Below are positions 19,584 through 31,359 of a DNA stretch of 64,000 nt, one piece after another. The notes beneath the pieces are model-generated. The model did not search any database, had not been told where the DNA came from, and worked only from the letters and a program-made list of their open reading frames with translations. Where the stretch lies: contig CAMKOB010000003.1 of assembly GCA_946414345.1 (NCBI GenBank), positions 1-64,000 of the forward strand, given 5' to 3'. Numbering within the stretch: position 1 is the stretch's first letter; each line of letters starts with the position of its first letter. The position numbers and the translations under genes were made by a program. Source of the stretch: an uncultured Candidatus Saccharibacteria bacterium (GTDB lineage Bacteria > Patescibacteriota > Saccharimonadia > Saccharimonadales > Saccharimonadaceae).

Positions 19584-19591
19584 CAATCAAC

Positions 19592-20743
19592 CTAACGTTT
19601 CTTCCAGGCTCTTAGCCCAACCGACACCGCAAGTATTGCCACTACCGCAAATACGCCCACTACCATCACCTGCACTGTCACTGCAGTTTTGAGAGCGCGA
19701 CCCCGATTGGGCTTTACCGTCAAGCTCTCCCCTAAAGGCGCCACATACGATGGGTTTGATGGATCGTATGCTATCTCCATCCCATCACTAGGTTCAGAAA
19801 CATTTGCAATCGTAGTATTTGTAATATTGGGCACCATATTAACCAGTGCAATATTAAACACTGAATCAGTACCGCTATCCCTGTCTGCATGATACACCCG
19901 AATCACTGCAGATCCACCCTCTTCAAGTTTTACTCCAGCAAAAGCAAAATTGCCATTTATGCCAGAATAAACTTCCCCAGTATTTCTAATTTCAAAAGCT
20001 GCCTTCATTGCTTCATGAATTCCACCCAAATCAATCACCAACTTATTATCCACAAACACCCATGTATCATCGTCCGCTGTTATTTCAAACCTTTCGCTTC
20101 CGTTCATTAACACCTGAATTGGCACACCCAAATTTGCCGTAAATAGGTGATTATGCCCATCGTTATTTACGCTCTCATTACGTGGCATCCATTCACCCTC
20201 TGTTGCACTCATTGTTAAAGCGTCCAAAGGATAGAATGCATTATTTTCATACTTAAGGCTTGCCGTCTTAGCATCATAAATCAAATTAATCGTGCTACCA
20301 TAGCTCTTGCTCTTCCCATCTACCTGCGAAAACCATCGCGAAAAATCATACTTGATACCACGATTCGTCATCACTTCACCACCAACCGCAACTGGCAAAA
20401 ATTCAGAACTTAATTCACCACCCACAATTTCCTCTTCAAGCACAAAATTCTGATATCCACACTCACTCCACTCGAACTGACGCCCATCCGCAACATGAGC
20501 CACAGAACTATATAAGTCCACACAGTCGTCCATTTTTTGATCATAATACAAAATAGGCACCGTCACCGATGCTTCATTTTCTACATTTGCGCTGGCTAGG
20601 ATTACATCAGCCTGACTTTTAGTCATCTCCACCGCTAATTCCTCTACCGATTGCGACATTTGCGCCACCCCCGCTATCATACCCACCACGCTCGCACCAA
20701 TTACGAGTAGGCTTATAATAAAACCTAAATTTCTTACTTTCAT
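19592..20743 (-). CDS. fibro-slime domain secreted protein with N- and C-terminal TM segments
   Basis: FTANLGVPIQVLMNGSERFEITADDDTWVFVDNKLVIDLGGIHEAM...FAGVKLEEGGSAVIRVYHADRDSGTDSVFNIALVNM. Confidence 0.8.
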   Translation of the reverse strand: MKVRNLGFIISLLVIGASVVGMIAGVAQMSQSVEELAVEMTKSQADVILASANVENEASVTVPILYYDQKMDDCVDLYSSVAHVADGRQFEWSECGYQNFVLEEEIVGGELSSEFLPVAVGGEVMTNRGIKYDFSRWFSQVDGKSKSYGSTINLIYDAKTASLKYENNAFYPLDALTMSATEGEWMPRNESVNNDGHNHLFTANLGVPIQVLMNGSERFEITADDDTWVFVDNKLVIDLGGIHEAMKAAFEIRNTGEVYSGINGNFAFAGVKLEEGGSAVIRVYHADRDSGTDSVFNIALVNMVPNITNTTIANVSEPSDGMEIAYDPSNPSYVAPLGESLTVKPNRGRALKTAVTVQVMVVGVFAVVAILAVSVGLRAWKKR

Positions 20744-20811
20744 AATTCCATTATACAACAAAAAAACAAAAACATATACTTTTTTACCCCAATTTGAATC
20801 TTAAAGAATGA

Positions 20812-21393
20812 TTAATCAATTATCTGATCAATAATACCATACTTCAGTGCTTCTTCCGCACTCATCCAATTATCACGGTCCATGTCTTTTTCAACTTGAG
20901 CTAGACTTTTGCCAGTATTCTTAGCAAATATTTCCGCAAGGCGCTTTTTTAAGAAGACACCTTCCCTCAGCATGATTTCCTGATCTGTAATTTTTCCCTC
21001 TGTTCCAGATGACGGTTGATGAATCATGATTCTAGAATTCGGCAAACAATATCTCTTACCCTTTGTCCCACACGATAACAACATTGCGCCCATAGAAGCT
21101 TGTAGCCCAATTCCAATTGTCTCCACATCCGGTTTAATATAATTCATCGTGTCAATTATAGCAAGACCATCATAGACCGAACCGCCAGGTGAATTTATAT
21201 ATAGTTTAATATCTTTCTTCGGATCTTCATGCGCCAAAAACAATAATTGCGCCACCACCAAATTTGCCGTATGCGCATTTACATCTTCACCCAAAAATAT
21301 GATTCGGTCATTCAAAAGTCGCGAATAGATATCATATGCTCTCTCGCCTTTATTTGTTTCTTCGATTACAGTTGGCACCAAATAATCTTTCAT
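20812..21393 (-). CDS. clpP: ATP-dependent Clp protease proteolytic subunit
   Basis: [34 protein letters not shown]...[31 protein letters not shown]. Confidence 0.97.
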   Translation of the reverse strand: MKDYLVPTVIEETNKGERAYDIYSRLLNDRIIFLGEDVNAHTANLVVAQLLFLAHEDPKKDIKLYINSPGGSVYDGLAIIDTMNYIKPDVETIGIGLQASMGAMLLSCGTKGKRYCLPNSRIMIHQPSSGTEGKITDQEIMLREGVFLKKRLAEIFAKNTGKSLAQVEKDMDRDNWMSAEEALKYGIIDQIID

Positions 21394-21394
21394 A

Positions 21395-23866
21395 TTACTC
21401 CTTTACTATTTTAATCTTTCCATTTACCAATTTTACAAGCGGTATATCACCCTTCTTAAATTCCTCTGCAATTATTGCTTCCGATAGCAACGACTCAACC
21501 TCATCTTCTATACAGCGACGAAGTGGTCTTGCCCCATTCTTCGGATCAAACCCTTTATCAATCAAATATTTCTTTGCTTTCTCGTCTACGCGAATACCAA
21601 TCCCCTTTGCCGCCAAACGCGACTTCAAATCATCAATCAAATTATCGAAAATCTTTTCAACGTCTTTCCTTGTTAAAGCATGGAACACTTCGATATCATC
21701 CAAACGGTTGATCAACTCTGGTCGCATAATCTTTCTCAGAGCCCTCATCGCATATTCCTTATTCTCCTCATATTCCTGTTCCAACGCTTTTTTATCCTTT
21801 GCAGTTTTTGCTGCAAACCCAAGTTCAGTCTCACGGAACATATCCGCCGATCCTAAGTTAGATGTCAAAATCACAATCGTGTTATTGAATTTGATTTTAT
21901 TACCTTGCCCATCAGTGAGTACACCATCTTCCAAAATTTGCAACAACAAATTAAACACATCCGGGTGCGCCTTTTCGATTTCGTCAAATAAAATCACCGA
22001 ATATGGTTTACGTCGCACCGCTTCGGTTAATTTACCTCCATCGTCATATCCAACATATCCTGCCGGTGCACCCACCAACCGTGACACGTTATGCTTTTCG
22101 CCGAACTCGCTCATGTCAATTTTAACCAATGCGTTTTCCCCACCAAATACCTCACGCGCAATCACTCGTGCAAGCTCAGTTTTGCCTACGCCTGTTGGAC
22201 CCATGAACAAGAACGAACCAATCGGCCGACGTGAATCCGTAATTCCACTTCGTCCACGTCGAATTGCCTTTGCTACCGCCCTCACGGCATCATCTTGACC
22301 AATAATAGATTTCTTTAATTCATCCTCCAACCCAAGCAACATCTTCATTTCCGACCCATGCACCTTAGATACTGGAATACCAGTTTTTAATGACACCGCG
22401 GTCGCCAAGTTTTCTTCCGTCAGTTTTGGATGCTCTTGTTTTGCTACACCCTTCTTTTCCAATTTCTTAATCTCTTGTTCGAGTTTGGCTAATTCAGTTT
22501 TCAAATTCGCCGCTTTTTCAAAATCTTCCGCTTCCGCCGCGGTTGTTATTTTCTCTTCCAATGTGGCACGTTCAATTTTCATCTTTTTATATTTACTGCC
22601 ACCTTTTTTATCTGCCGCTACTTTGCAAATCGCCGAAGCCTCATCAATCACATCTATTACCTTGTCTGGCATAAATCTATCATTAATATATCTCTGGCTC
22701 ATTGTAATTGCTGTTTCCAACATCGCATCAGGAATCACCACGCCATGGTGTTTTTCATAATGCTTCTTTATTCCCTTCAAAATTCGCAAAGTTACCGCAT
22801 TAGACGGCTCTTCTACCATCACAGTCTGGAATCTACGCGAAAGCGCCTTATCCTTTTCAATCGTTTTACGATATTCATCTAAGGTCGTCGCACCAATCAA
22901 ATTAATCGAATTGCGCGCAAGCGCTGGTTTCAATATATTTGCCGCATCCATCGAGCCCTCGCCGGATCCAGCACCACAAAGCAAATGTATTTCATCAATA
23001 AACAACAGTACCGTATCATCCGAAGTCGCCTCATCAACTACTCCTTTAATCCGCTCCTCAAATTCACCACGGAATTTCGTGCCCGCAACCAGTCCAGATA
23101 AATCCACCTGATAAATATGTTTACCGATTAAATTGCCTGGTACTTCATTTTTTACAATCCGCATTGCCAGCCCCTCAACGATTGCTGTTTTGCCCACACC
23201 AGCTTCACCAATCAAGACTGGATTAGATTTAGTACGCCGTGAAAGCACCGTCACCACACGTTCAATTTCGTTTTCGCGCCCGATCACCGTATCGAGTCGT
23301 CCTTCACGTGCTTCTTCCGTTAAATCTTTACCGTACTTTTTCAAAAACTTAAAACCAGATTTTTTAATATATTTAGCTTTCTCAGCCTCAGTTTGCTCAT
23401 CTTTAGTCTGTTTTTCTACTAAAGTATCGATTTCATTCAATAATTTTTCTGTATCCACATCAAGCCCATGCAAAATAAGAGATGCCCTTGAATTTGGTTG
23501 GCTTAGTAAAGCATACAATATATGTTCAGTGCCAATTACACTGAGCCCTTGTTCTTTTACGTAATTTTGCGCCATCCTAAAAGTTAGAATCACTGCTTCA
23601 GATAATGACATCATCGCCATATCGGAGGGAGCCGCTACCTCCACGGCCACCTTATTGAGCGATTTTTCGACATCATCGACCGTCACACCCGCCTCGCGTA
23701 ACATTGTTGCTGCTGTCGAAGTATCCATTGCAAGAACCCCCATCAAAAGATGTTCGGTTCCCATATAACCATTATTATATCTTTTTGCATAAAAATCCGA
23801 CTTCTGCAAAGCAAACCTTGCATTTTCAGACAGTCTAGACATAATTTCACTAAATTCTGCTTGCAT
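21395..23866 (-). CDS. clpC: ClpC/ClpA-family AAA+ unfoldase
   Basis: Clp N-domain, two AAA+ modules ([30 protein letters not shown]), UVR-like middle region. Confidence 0.95.
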   Translation of the reverse strand: MQAEFSEIMSRLSENARFALQKSDFYAKRYNNGYMGTEHLLMGVLAMDTSTAATMLREAGVTVDDVEKSLNKVAVEVAAPSDMAMMSLSEAVILTFRMAQNYVKEQGLSVIGTEHILYALLSQPNSRASLILHGLDVDTEKLLNEIDTLVEKQTKDEQTEAEKAKYIKKSGFKFLKKYGKDLTEEAREGRLDTVIGRENEIERVVTVLSRRTKSNPVLIGEAGVGKTAIVEGLAMRIVKNEVPGNLIGKHIYQVDLSGLVAGTKFRGEFEERIKGVVDEATSDDTVLLFIDEIHLLCGAGSGEGSMDAANILKPALARNSINLIGATTLDEYRKTIEKDKALSRRFQTVMVEEPSNAVTLRILKGIKKHYEKHHGVVIPDAMLETAITMSQRYINDRFMPDKVIDVIDEASAICKVAADKKGGSKYKKMKIERATLEEKITTAAEAEDFEKAANLKTELAKLEQEIKKLEKKGVAKQEHPKLTEENLATAVSLKTGIPVSKVHGSEMKMLLGLEDELKKSIIGQDDAVRAVAKAIRRGRSGITDSRRPIGSFLFMGPTGVGKTELARVIAREVFGGENALVKIDMSEFGEKHNVSRLVGAPAGYVGYDDGGKLTEAVRRKPYSVILFDEIEKAHPDVFNLLLQILEDGVLTDGQGNKIKFNNTIVILTSNLGSADMFRETELGFAAKTAKDKKALEQEYEENKEYAMRALRKIMRPELINRLDDIEVFHALTRKDVEKIFDNLIDDLKSRLAAKGIGIRVDEKAKKYLIDKGFDPKNGARPLRRCIEDEVESLLSEAIIAEEFKKGDIPLVKLVNGKIKIVKE

Positions 23867-23883
23867 ACCCCTAGTATAGCAAA

Positions 23884-23910
23884 TTAGCACTCGTAGGTCA
23901 AGAGTGCTAA
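23884..23910. promoter_or_regulatory. CIRCE operator upstream of clpC
   Basis: TTAGCACTC-gtaggtcaa-GAGTGCTAA, perfect 9-9-9 CIRCE. Confidence 0.95.
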
Positions 23911-23999
23911 TACACTCTAATTATGCATTTTCTAACCATCAAACAAAAATATGATAAAATTATACTTAGTGGGCCTATATATCATAATATGGAGTCATT

Positions 24000-25715
24000 A
24001 TGCTGAAGATCAAACACCAAAAAAAAGATCCTATCATTCCACCACTTAGTGTTTCAGCACTCTTCAATTTATCTAGTTTTCGACATTGGAACGATGTAGT
24101 AATCAATCAAAAAGAATTTGATTTCACCCGTCGCGAGCTCAAACAAGACCGCAAAGTTCTTGCCAAAGCTTTTCTTGCCCTCGGCATCAAAAAAGGAGAC
24201 ATCATTACTGTTGCCACCAGCCGCAGTATGTATGAAAACGTTTTAATTTTCCTCGCAGCCAACAAAATCGGCGCCCTCGTTAGCTATTTTGATGAAAAAA
24301 ATTCCCGCGACACTATCCTTCATTATTTAGATGAATTCAAATCACCACTCCTTATCACTTATAAATATGGCCCTAAACGTATCAAAGAAATCAAACAAAA
24401 TGCCAAATCTGTCAAACATGTTATCAATCTGGATGGCGAAATGATTCGTCTTGGCGATATTGATGACACCCAAACCGACATTATTGAAATGTCTGCCCTA
24501 GACGGCATGTGGGTCGGCAAACAAAAAATTACCAAAATCGCCGACGCATATCACGGTCATATTCCCAAAAATATCTTTGGTGGAAACAACGAAGCTCTTA
24601 TTACTTTTACTTCTGGCTCTACTTCTGGGCCTAAACCAATGGTTTTCACCAACAAAGCCCTCATCGCCGCCGCCCTCTTTAGTAAAGCCGCCTCCGGCAT
24701 CAAGATGTGGGACAAAGAAGTCACCAATTGGTTTTCTTTTGTAAAATTCGATTGCCCTTACGGTCTTTGGACTTCTACCATGACACCCATTATCGGTGGC
24801 AGCAAGGTTACGCTCACTCCAGATATTGACGAGACCAACCTTGCCTACTACCTTAGCAAAGACATCAGTGTCGTTCAAGCCGTACCACTACTTTTTGAAA
24901 CGTTGCCAAAAGTTCTACCCAAAGACATTGATCTTTCGTCAGTCAAAATGTGCATCTCGGGCGGCGAAAGGCTAGAAAAACGTGCCTCGCTTGAAATCGC
25001 CGATTTTTTCAAAGCTCATGGTGCCACAGTTAAGATGTGTAACGGTTACGGCGTAGGTGAATGCCTTGGCTCAATCACCGTAGCAGTTGGTTCAACCTAC
25101 CATCCAGACACCGTCGGGCGCGTCGTACCGGGAGCTCATGTCGCCGTACTTGATCCCGAAACCGGCGACGAACTTGGCTTCGGCCAAACCGGACTATTAC
25201 ACGTCACTGGCAAGCATCTTCTCAGTCGCTACTATAATCGCCCCGAGCTCACCGAAGAAAAATTTAAAACTATCAAAGGGCGCAAGTTTGTCAACACCGG
25301 CGATCTCGCAGCTGTAACCGAAACTGGCTTCGTCAACCTCGTAGGACGAGCCACATTTTTTATTAACAGCCTTCCAGACAAAGTCTATTATGAAGTCGTT
25401 CGTGCCGCCGTTGCTAAATCTGATTTGGTAAGTAAATGTTACGTAGTCAAAGGTCCTGACAAAAAACTACGTTACGCCGCTTATGCCTTTGTTGTCACAA
25501 GAAAAGGAGTTGCCCACAACAATGAAACACGACGTCAAATTGTCAAAGATTCTACCGAGCCGTTTTATATCGGTAAACGCCGTGTCATTCTTAAATCGTA
25601 TGAAATACCTCGCAAGGTTATTTTTCTAGACGACTTACCACTTACCAGAGCCAACAAAACAGATTTTAGAAAACTTGAAAAAATGGCCAGCGAATTTGGC
25701 GATAAGCACGCCTGA
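24000..25715 (+). CDS. AMP-binding (ANL superfamily) acyl-CoA/acyl-ACP ligase-like protein
   Basis: ITFTSGSTSGPKPMVFTNKAL, GYGVGECLGS, NTGDLAAVTETGFVNLVGR adenylation motifs. Confidence 0.85.
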   Translation: MLKIKHQKKDPIIPPLSVSALFNLSSFRHWNDVVINQKEFDFTRRELKQDRKVLAKAFLALGIKKGDIITVATSRSMYENVLIFLAANKIGALVSYFDEKNSRDTILHYLDEFKSPLLITYKYGPKRIKEIKQNAKSVKHVINLDGEMIRLGDIDDTQTDIIEMSALDGMWVGKQKITKIADAYHGHIPKNIFGGNNEALITFTSGSTSGPKPMVFTNKALIAAALFSKAASGIKMWDKEVTNWFSFVKFDCPYGLWTSTMTPIIGGSKVTLTPDIDETNLAYYLSKDISVVQAVPLLFETLPKVLPKDIDLSSVKMCISGGERLEKRASLEIADFFKAHGATVKMCNGYGVGECLGSITVAVGSTYHPDTVGRVVPGAHVAVLDPETGDELGFGQTGLLHVTGKHLLSRYYNRPELTEEKFKTIKGRKFVNTGDLAAVTETGFVNLVGRATFFINSLPDKVYYEVVRAAVAKSDLVSKCYVVKGPDKKLRYAAYAFVVTRKGVAHNNETRRQIVKDSTEPFYIGKRRVILKSYEIPRKVIFLDDLPLTRANKTDFRKLEKMASEFGDKHA

Positions 25716-25734
25716 TACACTGACCATTTTTATT

Positions 25735-26568
25735 CTATCCACAAACTACATTATTTGCGTGTAACCAACCTTCCACTGAGCCACCATCAAGATAATTGCC
25801 TTTCGTGGTTGCAATTTTCATCTTACCGCCCTCACGGATAAATTCGTCAATCGGATCAGTCACCATGTATTCCTGGTCCATTGGCCCGAAATCATTTTCG
25901 TTCACATATTTCACAATCTTCTTTAACAAATCCGGCGTCATCACATATTTCGAAACATTAATCAAATTTGACGGCGCTTCTTCTGGCTTTGGTTTTTCAA
26001 TTACACCAACCAAATTACCATCTTTAGCCGAAAGTACACCATATTTTTCAACTTCATTCTTATCAATCTCCACACCAAGAATTGCTGAATTTTTGCCATC
26101 CGACGCCTTTACTAAAGCTTCTGCTGCCGTTTCTCCTCCAGGATTCCAAATAAAGTCATCGCCCATAAACACTAGCACTGGCTCTTCGATTTTAAATTCT
26201 TCTACAGCCATCGCAATTGGTACCGCCGTACCGTATTTCGCAGATGGGTCTTGCGCCACATAATGGATATGCACATTTTCTGGCAAAGTTTTAGCTTTTT
26301 CTAATTTATCAGATTTACCTCTATCAACCAAATACCGATTCAGGGCTAAGTTATCTTGATAAAAGGCCCTCACCTGGCAAGGCTCAGTATTTGATACCAC
26401 CATATAAATATCCTCAACGCCAGCCTTTATTAAATCCTGCACCGAATAATCCACCAAGGGCCTGTTCCCTACTGGCAACATTGATTTCTCGACTACCTTT
26501 GTAATCGGCAATCTTCGCGTCCCCCATCCTGCCACCGGAATAATTGCCTTTGTAATTTTTGCGCTCAT
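25735..26568 (-). CDS. galU: UTP-glucose-1-phosphate uridylyltransferase
   Basis: KAIIPVAGWGTRRLPITKVVEKSMLPVGNRPLVDYSVQDLIKAGVEDIY. Confidence 0.93.
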   Translation of the reverse strand: MSAKITKAIIPVAGWGTRRLPITKVVEKSMLPVGNRPLVDYSVQDLIKAGVEDIYMVVSNTEPCQVRAFYQDNLALNRYLVDRGKSDKLEKAKTLPENVHIHYVAQDPSAKYGTAVPIAMAVEEFKIEEPVLVFMGDDFIWNPGGETAAEALVKASDGKNSAILGVEIDKNEVEKYGVLSAKDGNLVGVIEKPKPEEAPSNLINVSKYVMTPDLLKKIVKYVNENDFGPMDQEYMVTDPIDEFIREGGKMKIATTKGNYLDGGSVEGWLHANNVVCG

Positions 26569-26620
26569 ATTAAATCCTCGCTAAATTTTATACCCCTATT
26601 ATATCATACTCTACTAGGGG

Positions 26621-28219
26621 CTACACTAGCCTAATTAATGGCTCTTCCCATTCATCCGGATAGTCACTAAAGCCAAGTAATAACGCCACAGTTGCCGCAA
26701 TGTCCTCTAAAGAAGGCGGCAACATCGAATCATTTAAAGTATATAGTTCGCGATTTTTAGTGTTATCGTAAAAAATACATGGCACTTTATTCAATGTATG
26801 AGCGGTTTTCGGAGAGCCATCAGGATTCAATAGTTCTTCGGCATTACCATGATCCGACGTGATTATCAACATTCCTCCAAGTTTATCAACCGCATCCGCT
26901 ATTCGCGCCAAAGATAAATCAACTGCTTCCATCGCTAATGTAGTCGCATTTATATCTGCCGTGTGCCCCAGCATATCACCATTCGGAAAATTCAAACGCA
27001 CAAATTTATAATTTGGCATTCTTTCAATTACAGCATCCGTTATCTCTGCGGCCTTCATCCATGGCCGCGTCGTATAAGCGTCCGAATCAGTTTCAATTTC
27101 CAAAAAATCTTCACCTGGTGCTCGTATATAGCTATTTCCATTAAAATAATACGTAACATGCCCATATTTCACTGTTTCCGAGACTGCAAATTCCGATACT
27201 CCTTTTCTTCCTAAAAACCAATTCAAAGTTTTGTCGATTTTAATCGGTTCCACTAGCTTATGCTCCGGCACATGTGTATCAGAATTGTATTCTGTCATCC
27301 CCACAAAATAAACGTCTTCTGGCGTATACATACCACGATTAAAATACGGAAAAGCCACTTCCGTAAACGCTCTTGCAACTTCAATCGCCCTATCTTTCCG
27401 AAAATCAAAATATATTAAAGTATCACCTTTTTTTATTGTGCCTACTGGTTGGTCGTTGTCGTCTACCACCACAAAAGCCGGCAAATCTTGATCCTGTATA
27501 CCTGGTTTAATCCTTCTAAGTACCTGAATTGCCTCTTCCGGCGATTTAAAATAATAATCCGCTCGCCCATTCACCATCATATCCCAACCACGCGCCACCA
27601 CTTGCCAATCATTTTCATATCGGTCAGCAATCGTCGTTTGCCTTCCTCCGCCAGAAGCAATTCTAATATCAGCCCCCGGGAATTTCTTCACAAATTCCTT
27701 AAAACGCATAATATATTTCGGCTCAGATTGTGGAGGCACATCACGTCCATCAAAAACTGCATGCACACGCATCCGCCGCACACCTTCCAAATATGCCTGC
27801 TCTATCATTTGTTCCAAATGTGAAATATGGCTATGTGCTCCACCATCAGAAAAAATTCCTGCAAAATGCAGCGTAGCAGAATCGTCACCATCAATTACTC
27901 TACTAATCGCCGTCTCCCAAGTTTTCGTTTTAAATACTACTCCACTTTTAAAAGCTTCATTTACTCTGACTGAATCTTGCTTAATCGCCCGTCCAGCCCC
28001 CATCGTATTATGCCCAACCTCCGAATTACCAGCCTGGCCAGGCTCTACGCCTACCGCTTCACCCGAAGCGTCCAACGCCACATGCAAATAGTCTTTTACT
28101 GTTCGCGCCAAAAAAGGTGTTCTCGCGCGACTTACTGCATTTCCAGGAGAATTCGGTGTAAGCCCCACGCCATCAAGAATCGCCAAAACAATCGGCCCAT
28201 CATACGACAGTTCATTCAT
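26621..28219 (-). CDS. gpmI: 2,3-bisphosphoglycerate-independent phosphoglycerate mutase
   Basis: ILDGVGLTPNSPGNAVSRARTPFL...GNSEVGHNTMGAGR...FDGRDVPPQS...ITSDHGNAEEL. Confidence 0.95.
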   Translation of the reverse strand: MNELSYDGPIVLAILDGVGLTPNSPGNAVSRARTPFLARTVKDYLHVALDASGEAVGVEPGQAGNSEVGHNTMGAGRAIKQDSVRVNEAFKSGVVFKTKTWETAISRVIDGDDSATLHFAGIFSDGGAHSHISHLEQMIEQAYLEGVRRMRVHAVFDGRDVPPQSEPKYIMRFKEFVKKFPGADIRIASGGGRQTTIADRYENDWQVVARGWDMMVNGRADYYFKSPEEAIQVLRRIKPGIQDQDLPAFVVVDDNDQPVGTIKKGDTLIYFDFRKDRAIEVARAFTEVAFPYFNRGMYTPEDVYFVGMTEYNSDTHVPEHKLVEPIKIDKTLNWFLGRKGVSEFAVSETVKYGHVTYYFNGNSYIRAPGEDFLEIETDSDAYTTRPWMKAAEITDAVIERMPNYKFVRLNFPNGDMLGHTADINATTLAMEAVDLSLARIADAVDKLGGMLIITSDHGNAEELLNPDGSPKTAHTLNKVPCIFYDNTKNRELYTLNDSMLPPSLEDIAATVALLLGFSDYPDEWEEPLIRLV

Positions 28220-28228
28220 GACCTAATT

Positions 28229-28266
28229 TTACCACAAAAAACAGCCCTTATAAAGGGCTGTTTTTG
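28229..28266. terminator. rho-independent terminator
   Basis: aaaaaacagcccttataaagggctgttttt. Confidence 0.75.
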
Positions 28267-28275
28267 GTAGGTAGC

Positions 28276-30066
28276 TTATATCGAGAATAAGCAAAGAACC
28301 ACTATATTAACTATAGCAATCACTGCAACGACTCGAATTGCCCACTTAAACCAAGTTGAGTAATCAACCTTAGCAAGCGCAAGGCCACCCATGATTGCAC
28401 CACAAGTTGGCGTAATTAAATTGACCAAACCATTCGCCGCCACAATCGTCATTGCTGCCACGTTAGTACTATAGCCAAGCGTCGCTGCCACTGGCGCGAT
28501 AATTGGCGTAGACAAAGTAGCAAGACCGGAAGACGAAGGCACAAGTACGGATAATACAATATGTAACAAATAGTTTAGTGGCACAAATGCCATTTCTGGC
28601 AATGATGCCAAGCCATTTGCCGCATTTACGATGATGAAGCTGTCCATTGCAGTTTCAGCCATCAAGACCGAAGCACCACGTGCCACTGCAATAACCAACG
28701 CAACACCAATCATATCGTCAGCACCATCAACAAAGGCATCCACAAATCCATGTTCACCCTGGCGATTGATAATTGCAATCAAAATTGCACAGAGCAAGAA
28801 CCAAAGTGCAGCTTCATAGAACCACCAGTTACCCAGTGACGAACCAGTCAACCACCCGGTCCACGAATCAAAGAATGTAATTCCAAATTCGCCCCATGGC
28901 ACAAAGCCAACAATCATTACCAAGAAAGTAATTGCAAAGATAACGAGTGTTGCAATTTGCTTGCCTGATAATTTATCAACCTCATTTTGGCTCTTCAAAA
29001 ACTTACCGTAAGCTTTCTCCGCAGCAGCTTGTTCACGTAAGCTCAAGAATGTCGAGCCCTTATCGCGTTGCACTTTCTTTGCGTAACGGATAATAAAGAA
29101 CGCTGCAATCGCCAAAGTCGTCAACCACAATACAATTGCAATTAATATGATCGTACCTTGGTTATATTCAATTCCTGCATCTTTCATTGCAGATAATGCT
29201 ACACCGGTAGCAAATGGGTTAATCGTAGAACCAAGTACACCTGAACCCGCACCAAGCAAAATCGTTGCTACGCCTACCAGTGGATCAAGCCCAGCTGCAA
29301 ACATTGTTGCCGCAATCAAAACATAGAAACCTACGCTCTCCTCAAGGAACCCATAAGTAGTACCAAGTATCGAGAAAATAAACATCAAAAGTACAATTAA
29401 CAAGTATTCCTTGCCATGCAACTTTTGCACCAACAGTTTGATGCCAGTCTCTAATGCCTTAGTCCTAGCCACTACTGCAAGCAAACCACCAAGCATCATG
29501 ATAAAGATACATACGTCAATTGCATCAGCAAAGCCAAGGATTGGTGACATCAAAATTTGATATAGCTCCGCCCCCTCTACACCGGACCCCTCAACTATCG
29601 CACAGCCATCTTCACCATAAACCTCTTCACAGGCTTCGAGCGTATCAAATTCTTCAGCCTTCGTCATTTCAGGCGAAACTATTAGCGTACCATCAGTAGC
29701 TACTTCTAAGCCACCTTTTAATTCTGGTGTTCCTTCGACAACTTTATCTAATAGATCACCATCAGTCGTTTGTGTCTCAGTCTCAAGCAAGGCTTCATCA
29801 ACCAAAGCCTCATCCAACGATGAATCCGTATCGGATGCTTCTAATTCTGCACCTTCAGTTGTGACCTCTACTGGAGTTTCACCCTCCCACTCTCCAGGAC
29901 CGACTTCAACACTTGACTCTTCTTCTTCAGAGGTTGCCACCGTATATTTTGCTTTTGGCAATAAGTGTGAGCAAATCCCAAGAAGAATGATAAGAATCAT
30001 AATAATCGAATACGCCGAGAGCATCGCACGTGTTCGTTTCTTACTTCGATTTTTCTTCCTAAACAT
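28276..30066 (-). CDS. YfcC/ArcD-like basic amino acid antiporter family membrane protein with large acidic loop
   Basis: Polytopic protein; ...LMSPILGFADAIDVCIFIMMLGGLLAVV...LVPSSSGLATLSTPIIAPVA... ; adjacent to arcA/arcB. Confidence 0.8.
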   Translation of the reverse strand: MFRKKNRSKKRTRAMLSAYSIIMILIILLGICSHLLPKAKYTVATSEEEESSVEVGPGEWEGETPVEVTTEGAELEASDTDSSLDEALVDEALLETETQTTDGDLLDKVVEGTPELKGGLEVATDGTLIVSPEMTKAEEFDTLEACEEVYGEDGCAIVEGSGVEGAELYQILMSPILGFADAIDVCIFIMMLGGLLAVVARTKALETGIKLLVQKLHGKEYLLIVLLMFIFSILGTTYGFLEESVGFYVLIAATMFAAGLDPLVGVATILLGAGSGVLGSTINPFATGVALSAMKDAGIEYNQGTIILIAIVLWLTTLAIAAFFIIRYAKKVQRDKGSTFLSLREQAAAEKAYGKFLKSQNEVDKLSGKQIATLVIFAITFLVMIVGFVPWGEFGITFFDSWTGWLTGSSLGNWWFYEAALWFLLCAILIAIINRQGEHGFVDAFVDGADDMIGVALVIAVARGASVLMAETAMDSFIIVNAANGLASLPEMAFVPLNYLLHIVLSVLVPSSSGLATLSTPIIAPVAATLGYSTNVAAMTIVAANGLVNLITPTCGAIMGGLALAKVDYSTWFKWAIRVVAVIAIVNIVVLCLFSI

Positions 30067-30121
30067 TTTACCTTTCCTTTATATTAGTATTAATAGCTAT
30101 TCACAATCTACACTCTACCGT

Positions 30122-31351
30122 CTATAGATCCTCCCTTACAAGCGCCATACTCATACAATGTGACCCGCCACGACCTCGCGAGAGCTCAGAACTTGGCACC
30201 TCAATTACTTTCACGCCATGTTTTCTCAAAGCTTCATTTGTTACAAAATTTCTATCATACGCAACTACAACACCCGGGCGAATGCACAACAAATTCACAC
30301 CATCACTCCATTGTTCACGCTCTGCATCGATTCTTCGTCCATTACCGCATTTAATCAACTCGACACGATTTAAATGCAAATATTTTTCCAGAATCTTCTG
30401 TAAGCTTTGATGAATCTCAACGATTTCAATCTCACCACCACGTCCTGCGGAAATTTCATAAACAGTTGAAATGTCCATGATGGCATCCTGCACCGCAAAT
30501 TTATCTACATCCACTTGCGTCATCACCGTATCAAGATGCATAAAGCTTCTTTCATCCGGAATATCAATTGCGAGTACATACTTAAAGTTATTTGATTTAT
30601 CTTTAAACAACCGTCGTGCAAAATTCGCAATTGCATCTGGTTCTGTTCTTTGTGAAATACCGATCGCTACGACTTCACTTGACAATACTTCAATATCGCC
30701 ACCTTCAATACAATAGGGCTCACTTCTATCATAATAAAGTTTTGTATCATTATAGAATGGATGATATTTATAAACATATTCCATAAATATTGATTCGCGC
30801 GTCCTTGTCACCGACCACATCCGATGGAGTGTTGCACCATGCCCGACTGTAGCCATTGGATCACGTTGAAACAAAATATTTGGAATTGGGTCAATTATCA
30901 TTCTGCCAGTATCACGCGTTGCATAAAAACCAGAAATTGAACCGAGCTTCTTCAGTTCCGAAATATCAATCCCCGCAATGCATTTTCGCACCATATCACG
31001 AGTATCTTTAAACGAATTTAAATATTCAAAACAATGCTTTACAACTTTTGGCGAAGTCACTCCGGCCTCAGCAATAAATTGTTCCAAGAATTTTCTTCGT
31101 ACCGTTCTGCCCCCAGACTCAATCGCTTCAGCCGCCAAATCAACAATATAAACCACTTCAACCCCCTCTGCACGCAACGCATTTGTGTAAGCATCATGTT
31201 CCTGCTGTGCAATTTTAAGGTATGGAATATCATCAAACAACAATCTTTCCAAAGTGTTTGGAGTTAAATTCAAAAATTCATCTCCCGGCCGATGCATCAA
31301 CACTTTCTTAAGCGTTCCGATTTCACTAAAATTGTTAATTGAATTTTTCAT
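30122..31351 (-). CDS. arcA: arginine deiminase
   Basis: EIGTLKKVLMHRPGDEFLNLTP...FQRDPMATVG...GGDIEVLS...SELSRGRGGSHCMSMAL with catalytic Cys. Confidence 0.96.
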   Translation of the reverse strand: MKNSINNFSEIGTLKKVLMHRPGDEFLNLTPNTLERLLFDDIPYLKIAQQEHDAYTNALRAEGVEVVYIVDLAAEAIESGGRTVRRKFLEQFIAEAGVTSPKVVKHCFEYLNSFKDTRDMVRKCIAGIDISELKKLGSISGFYATRDTGRMIIDPIPNILFQRDPMATVGHGATLHRMWSVTRTRESIFMEYVYKYHPFYNDTKLYYDRSEPYCIEGGDIEVLSSEVVAIGISQRTEPDAIANFARRLFKDKSNNFKYVLAIDIPDERSFMHLDTVMTQVDVDKFAVQDAIMDISTVYEISAGRGGEIEIVEIHQSLQKILEKYLHLNRVELIKCGNGRRIDAEREQWSDGVNLLCIRPGVVVAYDRNFVTNEALRKHGVKVIEVPSSELSRGRGGSHCMSMALVREDL

Positions 31352-31359
31352 TTACCTCC

